64,000 nucleotides of DNA from Thermohalobaculum sp039822785 (GTDB taxonomy: Bacteria; Pseudomonadota; Alphaproteobacteria; Rhodobacterales; Rhodobacteraceae). Shown piece by piece: positions 18,755-27,471 of this stretch. The notes beneath the pieces were generated by a model. It made no database searches and was not told the DNA's origin. It saw nothing but the letters and a program-made list of their open reading frames with translations. The stretch lies in the NCBI GenBank assembly GCA_039822785.1, contig JBCBMO010000005.1, forward strand, positions 62,001 to 126,000, given 5' to 3'. The translations under genes were made by a program, and so were the position numbers. Positions within the stretch are counted from its first letter, which is position 1, and each line of letters begins with the position of its first letter.

Positions 18755-19507
18755 ATGACCATGCAGGACACAGTCGAGACCACGACGGCAGAAGCCACCG
18801 CGAAACCGCGCAAGAGCGCGCTGGCGAAATGGCTGCCGATCGCGCTGATCGCCGCCGGCGCCGGTGCGGCGGTCTTCTTTCTGGGGGACTACCTCAGCTT
18901 CGAGACGCTGGCGGACAACCGCGATGCCCTGCTGGGCTTTCGGGACGCGAACTATCTGACGGCCGCGCTGGCCTTCATGCTGATCTATGCCGCTGCGGTC
19001 GCCTTTTCGGTGCCCGGCGCGCTGTGGCTGACGATCACCGGCGGGTTCATGTTCGGCACGATCTTCGGGACGGTCTTCGCTGTGACCGGCGCCACCATCG
19101 GTGCGATCCTGATCTTCCTGGCCGCACGGACCTCGCTCGGCGACACGCTCAAGGCCAAGGCCGGCAACTGGCTGACCAAGGTCGAAAAGGGCTTTGCCGA
19201 GGGCGCCGTCAGCTATCTGCTGATCATGCGCCTGGTGCCGGCGATCCCCTTCTTCATCGCTAACCTGGCACCCGCCTTTCTGGGCGTGAGCCTGCGCACC
19301 TTCGCCTGGACGACCTTTGTCGGCATCATCCCGGGTGCTGCGGTCTATGCCTCCATCGGCTCGGGCGTCGGCGCGCTGATCGACCGGGGCGAGACGCCGG
19401 ATCTGGGCGTGATCTTCACGCTGCCCGTGCTGGGGCCGCTGATCGGGCTCGCGGTGCTCGCCGCCCTGCCCCTCGTCATCCAGAAGTTCCGCGGCAAGAA
19501 GGCCTGA
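18755..19507 (+). CDS. TVP38/TMEM64 family membrane protein
   Basis: 250 residues, DedA-like superfamily. The core domain reads VPGALWLTITGGFMFGTIFGTVFAVTGATIGAILIFLAAR (in parts VPGALWLTITGGFMFG), then LIMRLVPAIPFFIANLAPAFLGVSLRTF and GIIPGAAVYASIGSG, the typical re-entrant-loop motifs with a conserved Arg and Pro. Predicted inner-membrane protein; members are suspected lipid scramblases or transporters. It is followed 41 bp later by a pyridine nucleotide-disulfide oxidoreductase, a pairing seen repeatedly in other bacteria. Confidence 0.88.
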   Translation: MTMQDTVETTTAEATAKPRKSALAKWLPIALIAAGAGAAVFFLGDYLSFETLADNRDALLGFRDANYLTAALAFMLIYAAAVAFSVPGALWLTITGGFMFGTIFGTVFAVTGATIGAILIFLAARTSLGDTLKAKAGNWLTKVEKGFAEGAVSYLLIMRLVPAIPFFIANLAPAFLGVSLRTFAWTTFVGIIPGAAVYASIGSGVGALIDRGETPDLGVIFTLPVLGPLIGLAVLAALPLVIQKFRGKKA

Positions 19508-19548
19508 GCGGCCTTCCCCGCCCCCCAATTCTGCACAAGGAGGCTGCC

Positions 19549-20979
19549 ATGCGTGCTCCGACCGAACGCCTGACCCCTGACCTCATGATTATCGGCGCCG
19601 GCTCCGGCGGGCTGTCGGTGGCCGCGGGCGCCGTCCAGATGGGCGCCACCGTGGTCCTCGCCGAGAAGGGCGAGATGGGCGGCGACTGCCTCAACTACGG
19701 CTGCGTGCCTTCCAAGGCGATCATCGCGGCCTCGAAAAAGGCCCACGCTCAGCGCACCGGCGAGGCCTTCGGCATCGCGCCGGTGGAGCCCAAGGTCGAC
19801 TACGCCGCGGTGATGGACCACGTGCAAAAGACCATCGCGACCATCGAGCCGCACGACAGCCAGGAGCGTTTCGAGGGCCTCGGCGTCCGCGTGATCCGCG
19901 CCAAGGCAGAGTTCGTCTCGCCGACGGAGATCGCCGCCGGGGGCCATATCATCGCGCCGCGCCGCTTTGTGATCGCCACAGGCTCCTCGCCCATGGTGCC
20001 GCCGATCCCGGGTCTCGACACCGTGCCGTATCTGACGAACGAGAACCTGTGGGAGAACCGGGAACTGCCCGGCCATCTGCTGGTGATCGGCGGCGGCCCG
20101 ATCGGGCTGGAGATGGCGCAGGCGCACCGGCGCCTCGGCAGCCGGGTCACGGTGCTGGAGGCGATGAAGGCCTTCGGCAAGGACGACCCGGAACTGGCCG
20201 CCGTCGCACTGGAGAAGCTGCGCGGTGAGGGCATCGACATCCGCGAAGGTGCCAAGGTCGAAAGCGCCTCCGGCGAGGCCGGGGCCATCACCCTCACGCT
20301 GGAGGGTGGCGAGACCGTCACCGGCACGCATCTGCTGGTCGCCGCGGGGCGCACGGCGAACACCGACCTCAACCTGGAGGCCGCTGGGATCGAGTTCACC
20401 CGGCGCGGCATCACGGTGGATCAGGGCCTGCGCTCGGTCTCCAACCGCAAGGCCTATGCCATCGGCGACGTTGCTGGCGGGCTGCAGTTCACCCATGTGG
20501 CAGGCTACCACGCCGGCCTGGTGGTGCGGAACGCGCTGTTCCGACTGCCGGTGAAGAACGCGACCGGGCACATCCCCTGGGTCAGCTACACCGACCCCGA
20601 GCTTGCGCAGGCGGGCCTGACCGAGGCACAGGCCAAGGAGGAGCACGGCGACGCGGTGGAGGTCATGCGCTTTCCCTTCGCCGACAACGACCGGGCCGTG
20701 GCCGATGGCCGGCGCGAGGGGCTGATCAAGGTCATGACCGGCAAGCGCGGCAAGATCCTAGGCGCCTCGATCGTCGGGCCGCAGGCGGGCGAGTTGATCC
20801 TGCCCTGGGCCATGGCCCTGGCGAACGGCCTCAAGATCGGCGCCATGGCGAACTCGGTCGCCGCCTACCCGACCCTGTCGGAGGTGTCCAAGCGCGCGGC
20901 AGGCGCGTATTACGCCCCCCGCCTGTTCAAGAGCGATTTCGTCAAGCGGACGGTTCGCTTGCTCGCAAAGCTGGGCTAA
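19549..20979 (+). CDS. FAD-dependent pyridine nucleotide-disulfide oxidoreductase (MerA/Lpd-like)
   Basis: 476 residues with AAGGAGG upstream of the ATG. FAD-binding IIGAGSGGLSVA (14-25), redox-active disulfide C47/C52 in GGDCLNYGCVPSKA, NAD(P)-binding VIGGGPIGLEMAQ, and FAD motif KAYAIGDVAGG are all present. The C-terminal dimerisation domain ends with AYPTLSE (439-445): the catalytic histidine of dihydrolipoamide dehydrogenase (HPTxxE) is replaced by tyrosine 440. It also lacks the C-terminal cysteine pair and N-terminal HMA domain of mercuric reductase. So it is neither a normal lipoamide dehydrogenase nor a classical MerA; substrate unknown. Operon with the TVP38 gene. Confidence 0.85.
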   Translation: MRAPTERLTPDLMIIGAGSGGLSVAAGAVQMGATVVLAEKGEMGGDCLNYGCVPSKAIIAASKKAHAQRTGEAFGIAPVEPKVDYAAVMDHVQKTIATIEPHDSQERFEGLGVRVIRAKAEFVSPTEIAAGGHIIAPRRFVIATGSSPMVPPIPGLDTVPYLTNENLWENRELPGHLLVIGGGPIGLEMAQAHRRLGSRVTVLEAMKAFGKDDPELAAVALEKLRGEGIDIREGAKVESASGEAGAITLTLEGGETVTGTHLLVAAGRTANTDLNLEAAGIEFTRRGITVDQGLRSVSNRKAYAIGDVAGGLQFTHVAGYHAGLVVRNALFRLPVKNATGHIPWVSYTDPELAQAGLTEAQAKEEHGDAVEVMRFPFADNDRAVADGRREGLIKVMTGKRGKILGASIVGPQAGELILPWAMALANGLKIGAMANSVAAYPTLSEVSKRAAGAYYAPRLFKSDFVKRTVRLLAKLG

Positions 20980-21035
20980 TCTGACCTCCTGGGCGGGGGA
21001 AACTCCGCCAGGGGAAGCCGCAACGGACCAAGACA

Positions 21036-22616
21036 ATGCGATGGCTGTCGGGCATTTCTGCCCGCCTTCTGATCGTGACAGTGATCGTGGTGATGATCGT
21101 CGAGATCGTCATCTTCGTCCCCTCCGTCGCGGCCTTCCGCAAGAGCTTCCTCGAAGAACGGCTCGTGCGGGCCGAGATCGCCGCGGTAACGGTCATGACC
21201 GTGCCCGGCGGCCGGCCCATGGCGGAGACGGAGGCGGCGCTGCTCGCGGGCTCCGGCGCCCTCAACATCGTCGTCGCAATGGAGGAGCAGCGGTTCCTCG
21301 CGCTCTCCAACGGCGACATCCCCATGCCCTCGCAGACCTTCGACCTGCGAGAGGCCGGCCCCCTTGATCTGGTCGTCGACGCGATCGGCTGCCTGCTGAC
21401 CGATCAGACGGGCCAGGTGCATCGCATCGTGGGGCGCACGCCCGCCGGCACCTATGACCGTGTCGAGATCACCATGCCCGCCTCTGATCTGCGCGCAGCG
21501 ATGATCGACTACGGGCTCAGGATCCTGCAGCTCTCGCTCATCATCTCCGTCGTGACCGCCGGCGTGGTGTTCCTGGTCGTTCGCCGCTTTGTGGTCGCCC
21601 CGCTCCTGGACGTGGTTCAGGGGGTCGAGCGGTTCCACCAGGACCCCACCGACGCCGAGCGGGTGATCCAGCCGGGCAGCGGCGCCGGCGAGGTGGCCGA
21701 GGCCGAGCGCGCCATCGCGGCGATGCAGACGGAGGTCCTGCGTGCCCTGTCCGAGCGACGCCGGCTGGCCGCACTGGGCGAGGCGGTGGCGAAGATCAAC
21801 CACGATCTGCGCAATATGCTTGCGGCGGGGCAGTTGATGACCGAACGCCTCGGCCATTCCGAGGACCCCATCGTGGCGCGGGTGTTGCCCAAGCTCGTGG
21901 CGTCGCTCGACCGGGCGGCCAGCCTCTGCAACCACACGCTGGCCTTCGGCAAGGCGGAGGAGCGCCCACCGGAGCCGCGCGCCGTCGCGGTCGAGGCGCT
22001 GCTCATCGACGTCGTCGAGGGGCTCGGCCTCATGAGCGAAGCGCCGCCCTCGATCGCCACACTGCCTGCATCTCATTCGGGGCTGGGGCTGGGAGAGGTC
22101 GCGGATGCTCCCGTCGCTGAGGCCGACGATGTCCCACGGAGCCCGCGCGTTCTTGCGGACGGCCCGGTGCGCATCGTCAGCCTGCTCGGGCCCAGGCTCC
22201 AGGTGAGCGCCGATCCGGATCACCTGTTCCGGATCTTCTCCAACCTGCTGCGCAATGCGGCCGAGGCCATCCGCGCGACGGGCCGACCGGGCTGCATCGA
22301 GATCGGCCTTGCCGAGGGCCAGGCCGGCGACGGCCTCTTGTGCCTGCTTGTGCGCGATGACGGGCCGGGGCTGCCGAACAAGGCGCTCGAGAACCTGTTT
22401 CGCCCCTTCATCGGCGGGGCACGGCGCGGCGGCACGGGCCTCGGCCTTGCCATCGCGGCGGATCTGGCACGGCTTCAGAATGGCAGGCTCGAGCTCATCT
22501 CCACAGCGACGACCGGCACGGTCTTCGGCCTGACGCTGCCCGCCGCCCCGACACAGAGCACCGTCGGCGCCCTACCCCTCGGCGCCGATGTCCGCCGCGC
22601 TGCCGGCCAGAATTGA
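21036..22616 (+). CDS. Sensor histidine kinase
   Basis: 526-residue membrane sensor. TM1 about residues 11-31, a 130-residue periplasmic sensing region, TM2 about 163-184, then a HAMP-like linker. The phosphoacceptor is H256 in EAVAKINHDLRNML. The ATPase domain has the N-box FSNLLRNAAEAI, G1 DDGPGLPN and G2 GGTGLGLAIAADL. Between H-box and N-box there is a longer than usual loop of Pro/Ala/Asp-rich sequence (around residues 340-390). No response regulator is adjacent, so it is an orphan kinase or the partner is elsewhere. It follows the oxidoreductase by 56 bp and may sense the same cue. Confidence 0.9.
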   Translation: MRWLSGISARLLIVTVIVVMIVEIVIFVPSVAAFRKSFLEERLVRAEIAAVTVMTVPGGRPMAETEAALLAGSGALNIVVAMEEQRFLALSNGDIPMPSQTFDLREAGPLDLVVDAIGCLLTDQTGQVHRIVGRTPAGTYDRVEITMPASDLRAAMIDYGLRILQLSLIISVVTAGVVFLVVRRFVVAPLLDVVQGVERFHQDPTDAERVIQPGSGAGEVAEAERAIAAMQTEVLRALSERRRLAALGEAVAKINHDLRNMLAAGQLMTERLGHSEDPIVARVLPKLVASLDRAASLCNHTLAFGKAEERPPEPRAVAVEALLIDVVEGLGLMSEAPPSIATLPASHSGLGLGEVADAPVAEADDVPRSPRVLADGPVRIVSLLGPRLQVSADPDHLFRIFSNLLRNAAEAIRATGRPGCIEIGLAEGQAGDGLLCLLVRDDGPGLPNKALENLFRPFIGGARRGGTGLGLAIAADLARLQNGRLELISTATTGTVFGLTLPAAPTQSTVGALPLGADVRRAAGQN

Positions 22617-22644
22617 CGCTGACCGGATTTCTGCGTGAAAACCC

Positions 22645-22673
22645 TTGTCACACTGGCCGGGGAGCGATAGGTG
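22645..22673 (+). promoter_or_regulatory. Candidate promoter of the tRNA-Arg gene
   Basis: TTGTCA (22645-22650), 17-base spacer, TAGGTG (22668-22673). The expected transcription start falls about 12 bases before the mature tRNA 5' end, which fits a stable-RNA promoter. No other gene would use it. Confidence 0.45.
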
Positions 22674-22692
22674 ACCGCCTCCGACGGCGTCA

Positions 22693-22769
22693 GCACCGGT
22701 AGCTCAGCTGGATAGAGCACCAGACTACGAATCTGGGGGTCGGGGGTTCGAATCCTCCCCGGTGCGCCA
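22693..22769 (+). tRNA. tRNA-Arg (anticodon ACG), integration target
   Basis: 77 nt with CCA encoded. Acceptor arms GCACCGG/CCGGTGC pair perfectly, D arm GCTC/GAGC, anticodon stem CCAGA/TCTGG around loop CTACGAA giving anticodon ACG, and T arm GGGGG/CCTCC (one G-T pair) with loop TTCGAAT. The ACG anticodon reads CGN arginine codons after adenosine-to-inosine editing. The last 15 bases of the region, including CCA plus one base, recur at 39370-39384, marking it as the attachment site of the island; the tRNA is left intact. Confidence 0.97.
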
Positions 22770-22770
22770 C
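22756..22770 (+). repeat. attL, left direct repeat in tRNA-Arg
   Basis: TCCCCGGTGCGCCAC, the 3' end of tRNA-Arg plus one base. An identical copy is at 39370-39384. Bases beyond both ends differ between the two copies. Confidence 0.85.
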
Positions 22771-22976
22771 CTAAATCACTCAACTATCTGATTTATTGTG
22801 GCATTTCGCGATCAAGTGGAAGTCCGCCCCTCATTTTACCCACCAATTCCGTCAGCTCTAAGCGTGTAGCCCGACCGTTTCTCACCTCGTGCCGCGACCC
22901 ACCACTGCTCCTTTGTGACTGCCTGGCGCCGGCATCAGCCGAGCGCTTACCGACCCTCACTACTAGGAGCACGACC

Positions 22977-23927
22977 ATGAACCGCAGAACTGTCCTCGCC
23001 GCACCCGCGGCCATTGCCACGTCGTCCGCGGCACCGGCCATCGCCCATGGCGCTCTGGCCACCGGCGGCACCAAGTATGACGCGATCCGTGCGCGGATCG
23101 CGCTGGTCTGTAAGACCTTCAGCGAAGGCACCATCGCCTTTCCCGACCCCATGCCAGTGCATGAGGCTGAGGCAGCCATGGCGCTGACCGATCAGCAGAT
23201 CGAGGAGATGGACGCGGTCATCGCCTTTGCCGAGCGCTGGGGCGTCAACCTCGACTGGCTCGTCGCGGGGCAGATGGGCGCCCTTCTCCATGATGGCCGG
23301 GAGCTTCGGGAGGCGGAGCGGGCGCAACATGCAGCCCGGGCGGCCGGAGAAGCGGATCCGGCGGCAGAGGCCTTCCGAGCATGGCATGCGGCTGAGAAAG
23401 AGATGCGTGACTCAGCCAAGCACGGCGACATTCCCGACGAACTCTGCGACGCAGCCGGCCATGCACTAGAAGCGCTTGCCGATACGATAGCAACGACCAC
23501 CGGCGGGCTTGAACTGCAGCTTCGAGCCGCCTTCGAAGCCTTCGGTGATCTGCCGCCGGGCGGGGACTTCGACAAGCCGGACGACTACTTCTTCGACACC
23601 TGGACGCGCGAGTTGGACGGCCGCCTGCTGCGTTCGATGCTGGAAGGGACAGCGCGGATGGTTGCTGCGGAGACCGGCGCGGCCGTCTCCTACGTGAGGC
23701 CGGAGCACAGCTACGGTGCCAGCCGTCGCATGGCACGAATGCAAGAGCTCGTGGCAGACCTTGGGGATGACGACCTTGAGGGTTTCTGCAACTTTCTGGG
23801 GGAGCTGAACAAAGGCGAGCACGATGCGGCCGCCGAGGCCTACATCGCCTGGCAGGAGCAGGGCGGTAGGGCGATCGACCAGACCGTCGTTGAGCGCCTG
23901 CGCACTGGCACCTTTGGGGCGGCCTGA
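22977..23927 (+). CDS. Hypothetical island protein with twin-arginine-like N-terminus
   Basis: 316 residues, AGGAGC upstream of the ATG. The N-terminus MNRRTVLAAPAAIATSSAAP resembles a twin-arginine or Sec signal but may instead be cytoplasmic. Residues 65-90, FAERWGVNLDWLVAGQMG, resemble the end of an XRE-type repressor domain, where GV-x-LDWLL-x-G is common. The remainder is acidic and helical (WHAAEKEMRD, DELCDAAGHALEALADTIA). First gene inside the island, 2 bp before the ParB-like gene, so the pair is one operon. Function unknown. Confidence 0.6.
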   Translation: MNRRTVLAAPAAIATSSAAPAIAHGALATGGTKYDAIRARIALVCKTFSEGTIAFPDPMPVHEAEAAMALTDQQIEEMDAVIAFAERWGVNLDWLVAGQMGALLHDGRELREAERAQHAARAAGEADPAAEAFRAWHAAEKEMRDSAKHGDIPDELCDAAGHALEALADTIATTTGGLELQLRAAFEAFGDLPPGGDFDKPDDYFFDTWTRELDGRLLRSMLEGTARMVAAETGAAVSYVRPEHSYGASRRMARMQELVADLGDDDLEGFCNFLGELNKGEHDAAAEAYIAWQEQGGRAIDQTVVERLRTGTFGAA

Positions 23928-23929
23928 TC

Positions 23930-24811
23930 ATGAGCATCGAGCAGGCAGCTACCCTTGAGACCGATGCCGAGGCCGAAGCCTGGCTGGCCCGCAACCTGGC
24001 CCATGCCAAGGAAGTGGGCCCAGTCGGCGTGGAAGCCCGGCTCACGCCTGCCCTGGCGCGCTGCCTGCTCGATCGCAACGACCAGAACCGGCCGCTGAGC
24101 CGGACGAACCTGACCCGGCTCTGCAACGACATCAGGGCCGGGCGCTGGGTGCTGAACGGTCAGACCATCATCGTGGCCGAGGACGGTCAGCTGAACGACG
24201 GTCAGCATCGCTGCCACGCGGTGCTGGCCACCGGGATCGCCGTGCCCACGCTGTTCTCTTTCGGCGTCAGCCGGGACAGCCGCTTGACGGTCGACATGGG
24301 CGCGCAACGGGATGTCGGGAGCTTCCTCGCGATGCAGGGCATCCCGAACGCCTCGGCTGTGGCCACTGTATGCAACTACCTTATCCAGGTCGCCCAGCGG
24401 GGCGAGATAGGCGGCGGCACCTTCGCCCCGACCAAGCAGGAACAGCTCGCCTTCTGGCGCGCCAACCGCGACGTCGAGGACAGCGTCAGCTTCGTGCCGA
24501 CCACCACGGCAAAGATCGGTGGCCGGCCGATCCTGGCGGCGGCGCACTTTCTTATCCGCCGCAAGCACGGCGACCAGGCGGACGACTTCATCCGCGCGCT
24601 GATCAAAGGCGAGCGTCTGGACAGCACGGACCCGGTGCTGAGGGCTCGCGAGTGGCTTACGGACGCGACGATGCGGGCGCGCTCACAGCGGGGCTACAAG
24701 CTCACCGCGCAGGCGCGGTTGGAGGTCGTGCTACGGGCTTGGAACGCCCGGGTGCGCGGAACCACACCGCAGCGGATACAGGCGACAGGCAGGCTGCCGC
24801 AGGTGGTGTAA
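23930..24811 (+). CDS. ParB/Srx-like domain protein of mobile elements
   Basis: 293 residues. The N-terminal half contains LSRTNLTRLCNDIRAGRWVL, then VAEDGQLNDGQHRCHAVLATG and VDMGAQRDVGSFLAM. DGQHR followed by a hydrophobic strand is the hallmark of the ParB/sulfiredoxin fold, which binds nucleotides. The C-terminal half is helical with many Arg and Lys (LTDATMRARSQRGYKLTAQARLEVVL). Such proteins are frequent in phages and islands, with no settled function. It is co-directional with the preceding gene (2-bp gap). Confidence 0.62.
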   Translation: MSIEQAATLETDAEAEAWLARNLAHAKEVGPVGVEARLTPALARCLLDRNDQNRPLSRTNLTRLCNDIRAGRWVLNGQTIIVAEDGQLNDGQHRCHAVLATGIAVPTLFSFGVSRDSRLTVDMGAQRDVGSFLAMQGIPNASAVATVCNYLIQVAQRGEIGGGTFAPTKQEQLAFWRANRDVEDSVSFVPTTTAKIGGRPILAAAHFLIRRKHGDQADDFIRALIKGERLDSTDPVLRAREWLTDATMRARSQRGYKLTAQARLEVVLRAWNARVRGTTPQRIQATGRLPQVV

Positions 24812-24952
24812 TTGTAGCGCGATGCAATCAGTCAGACTTGGCGGTGCGGCGATCAAGAAGCGAGGTAATCCTGGCTTTGGCCCGATAGATGCCTTTGACG
24901 TCTTCACCGTAAGCGCTACGCTGTCGATCGGACAAGAAGCGCGTAGAGCATT

Positions 24953-25420
24953 ATGATGAGCACGTGGATCTCGACCGTTGCGAGCTTGGCTTCGATCGGT
25001 GCGGCGATAGCCTCTTGGACTATGCTGACAGATGCTCGCAAGAGCGCAGAGGAAGCACGGAACGCGGTGTCCCTGGGCGTTGTAGCAAGTGGTGACGATC
25101 TGATAATTTTACGGGTCCGTAACAGCGTTAATCAAGAGCTGAGAAGCATAACGCTCAGGCCCCTATTGGTTGACCCGGAAAAGAACTTTCCTGACTTTGG
25201 CCGCTCTGTGGAGATCACAGAAGTCTTCCCAATTCAAAATGAAAGGGAAGGCCGAGCGGGCATGATAATTTACAGAGTTTCAGATTTTGTACGAGAGATT
25301 TGCGCTGCACAGGTCCATTTGACGAGTTGTGGAGAAGGTATGATTCAAGGAATTAAAGTAGAAATTGATATTCACGGTGTTGATGTTCCTTCTCAGTACG
25401 CATTTTTCAATGAATCATGA
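24953..25420 (+). CDS. Small AT-rich hypothetical protein with one membrane segment
   Basis: 155 residues (ATG at 24953 or 24956). An N-terminal hydrophobic stretch, TVASLASIGAAIASWTML, is followed by a short helical segment and then a beta-rich region (DDLIILRVRNSVNQELRSI). The membrane segment plus an immunoglobulin-like strand pattern suggests a membrane-anchored exported or cytosolic domain. Base composition is much more AT-rich than the chromosome. It overlaps the next gene by four bases (ATGA), so the two are translated together. No family recognised. Confidence 0.6.
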   Translation: MMSTWISTVASLASIGAAIASWTMLTDARKSAEEARNAVSLGVVASGDDLIILRVRNSVNQELRSITLRPLLVDPEKNFPDFGRSVEITEVFPIQNEREGRAGMIIYRVSDFVREICAAQVHLTSCGEGMIQGIKVEIDIHGVDVPSQYAFFNES

Positions 25421-26970
25421 AGTATCACGTTGTTTCTATTATTCTAGCAGTTTTCTCGTCATCAGCAATCAGTGACGAACACTGGCTAGATTTTGAGTGT
25501 GATGATGCGAGTTCGTATTCGCAAGCCCATGGATCTTATAGTTGTCCCGGTAACCTTTCTTCTGGCGAGATGGGAAAGAGGTATCTTCTTTCAAACCTCT
25601 CTATACAAGATATGTTGCGCAACATGCCAGAAAAAGAGCCCGGCAGGGTGGAGATACAGAGCCTCGTGAGCCAGGCATCACAGGAGAGGCTTCAAGTTAG
25701 ATTGGAGGACTTCGCTATTGTATTTGGGGCATCTACAGAAAATCCAGACATTCAACAGTGCTTTATCTACGTTGTCTCTACAGAGACGCGGCCACATAAG
25801 CTGGTTTTGCGCAAGCCAATTTTGAAGGAACGCTGCACGAAAAGGCTTTTCTGGCTGAGCTATAGTTCTGCAAAGCATTTTGGGCTCACCCAAACTGCTT
25901 ACTTTCGTTCGCTCAGAACGCGAGCAGTAGAGTTCGCAAATCTTGGTTTGGACAGTCAAGAATGGTCCTCTTTTGTCTCCAGGCTGGATGACCAAATCTA
26001 CGACGAGGTCGATGTGGGTTCCGGAGAGTTAAATGTTTACAGCTCGCGTGATCGATACATAGACGAAGAGCTCTATAGCGAATTTGAAGAATTGACCGGG
26101 ATCAAGATCAACCTGATCGAAGGTAAAGCCGACGGTTTGATCGAGCGCATCGCCGCGGAAGGTCACAACAGTCCCGCTGATGTACTCCTTACGGCCGATG
26201 CTGGAAGAGCGTGGCGAGCTGAGCAGGAGGGCCTCTTTCAGCCAATTTTCTCCGAGGCATTGTCAGAGCGGATCCCCCGAAATCTGCGCCATCCTGAAGG
26301 ATACTGGTTTGGCTTCAGCCAGCGCGCTCGGATCATCTTCTACGCCAAGGACCGCGTGGAGAACCCGCCGCTGACCTATGAGTCGCTGGCCGACCCGCAG
26401 TACAAGGGTCAGGTCTGCACCCGCTCCTCGGGCAACATCTATATGCTGTCGCTGATGTCCTCGGTCATCGAGGCGCATGGCGAGGAGGTCGCGAAGGACT
26501 GGGCCGCCGGCTTGCTGGCAAACCAGGCGCGCCCGCCGCGGGGTGGTGACGCGGACCAACTCCGCGGGATCATGTCGGGCGAGTGCGATATCGCTGTGTC
26601 AAACATGAACTACTATGCCCGCAGCTTGGCTAGGGACGTGGATGGTCTGACGGCCGACATCGAAACCCTTGGCTGGGTGTTCCCCAATCAGTCGGATCGC
26701 GGCACGCACGTGAACGTCTCCGCCGGGGCTGTCGTGGCCAACGCGCCGAACCGTGAGAACGCGGTGAAGTTCCTCGAGTACCTCGCCTCTGACCAGGCGC
26801 AGGAGTACTTCTCGAACGCCAACCAAGAGTATCCGGCCGTGCCGGGCGTCGCCCTCGGCGCGCCGGTTGCCTCGCTGGGCCTTTTCCGGGCCGACGACGT
26901 AAGCGTTGCGACCTTCGGTGAGAACCAAGCCAAGTCGCAGCAGATCTGGGACGAGCTCGGCTACCCCTGA
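25417..26970 (+). CDS. Chimeric protein: unknown exported N-terminal domain fused to ferric-iron-type periplasmic binding domain
   Basis: 517 residues. A signal peptide (MKYHVVSIILAVFSSSAIS) leads to about 185 residues of unknown, cysteine-containing sequence (DFECDD, SYSCPGN, QQCFIYVV, ERCTKRLFW). From residue about 205 the sequence becomes a complete iron(III) ABC transporter binding protein of the FbpA/FutA type: LNVYSSRDRYIDEELYSEFE, LLTADAGRAWRAEQEGLFQP, WFGFSQRARIIFYAKDR, and AVSNMNYYARSL with the adjacent tyrosines of the iron site. The first half is AT-rich, the second half turns GC-rich near 26300. No permease or ATPase is adjacent, so it does not look like an intact uptake system. 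The fusion removes the normal signal peptide of the binding domain and supplies a new one. Confidence 0.72.
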   Translation: MKYHVVSIILAVFSSSAISDEHWLDFECDDASSYSQAHGSYSCPGNLSSGEMGKRYLLSNLSIQDMLRNMPEKEPGRVEIQSLVSQASQERLQVRLEDFAIVFGASTENPDIQQCFIYVVSTETRPHKLVLRKPILKERCTKRLFWLSYSSAKHFGLTQTAYFRSLRTRAVEFANLGLDSQEWSSFVSRLDDQIYDEVDVGSGELNVYSSRDRYIDEELYSEFEELTGIKINLIEGKADGLIERIAAEGHNSPADVLLTADAGRAWRAEQEGLFQPIFSEALSERIPRNLRHPEGYWFGFSQRARIIFYAKDRVENPPLTYESLADPQYKGQVCTRSSGNIYMLSLMSSVIEAHGEEVAKDWAAGLLANQARPPRGGDADQLRGIMSGECDIAVSNMNYYARSLARDVDGLTADIETLGWVFPNQSDRGTHVNVSAGAVVANAPNRENAVKFLEYLASDQAQEYFSNANQEYPAVPGVALGAPVASLGLFRADDVSVATFGENQAKSQQIWDELGYP

Positions 26971-27121
26971 GCAGTCGCTGATTATCCGAGCGTCGCGGAC
27001 GCCGTCGAGCTGATCGGCGATACCAAAGCAAACCTCTATCCGGTGCTCGACCAGGCGGGATGGTGTCGGGATGACAGCAAAGTCCTTGGGCGGCTAACGA
27101 GCGGGATTGAGCGCTCCTCGG

Positions 27122-27418
27122 TCACCCCAAAAGCACCGCGCACTCCCTGCCAGAAAGCAGTATCGGCGTCATCCCTACGGCCTCGACCAGCCTCCGTGCC
27201 GTCTCGGCGTCCTCCAGGTACACCGCGAAGCAGTGAATACCCGGCAAGCTGTCGGCGTGGACGGCCTGTCGATCGAGCCCGACCTCCGTCAGCAGCCAGT
27301 CGAGCATCTGGCCGTGGCGCCGTGACCAGTCCGAGCGCTCTGCCTCCACCCGAAAGCGCAGTTTCACTGGAAATCGCTGCTCGTCGTGGTTTCTCTTCGG
27401 GCTGGAGCGTAGGGTCAT
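27122..27418 (-). CDS. Hypothetical protein, small conserved-looking
   Basis: 98 residues, start ATG at 27418. The sequence FPVKLRFRVEAERSDWSRRH, then WLLTEVGLDRQAVHADSLPG and AVYLEDAETARRLVEAVGM, has the alternating strand-helix character of a real small domain and resembles a group of short alphaproteobacterial proteins of unknown function. It is divergent from the SRAP remnant. Nothing else is known from sequence. Confidence 0.5.
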   Translation of the reverse strand: MTLRSSPKRNHDEQRFPVKLRFRVEAERSDWSRRHGQMLDWLLTEVGLDRQAVHADSLPGIHCFAVYLEDAETARRLVEAVGMTPILLSGRECAVLLG

Positions 27419-27471
27419 CGGCGATTCACGAAACGGAACATGACAGGAACATCTGGAGCCCGCGTCGCGTC

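Noticed and set aside
19549..20979. Dihydrolipoamide dehydrogenase or mercuric reductase
   Set aside because: Catalytic His missing for the first, C-terminal cysteines missing for the second.
27001..27121. Remnant of a second binding-protein C-terminus after the fusion gene
   Set aside because: The frame reads a stretch ending in LDQAGW that vaguely resembles such tails, but it is too short to support.
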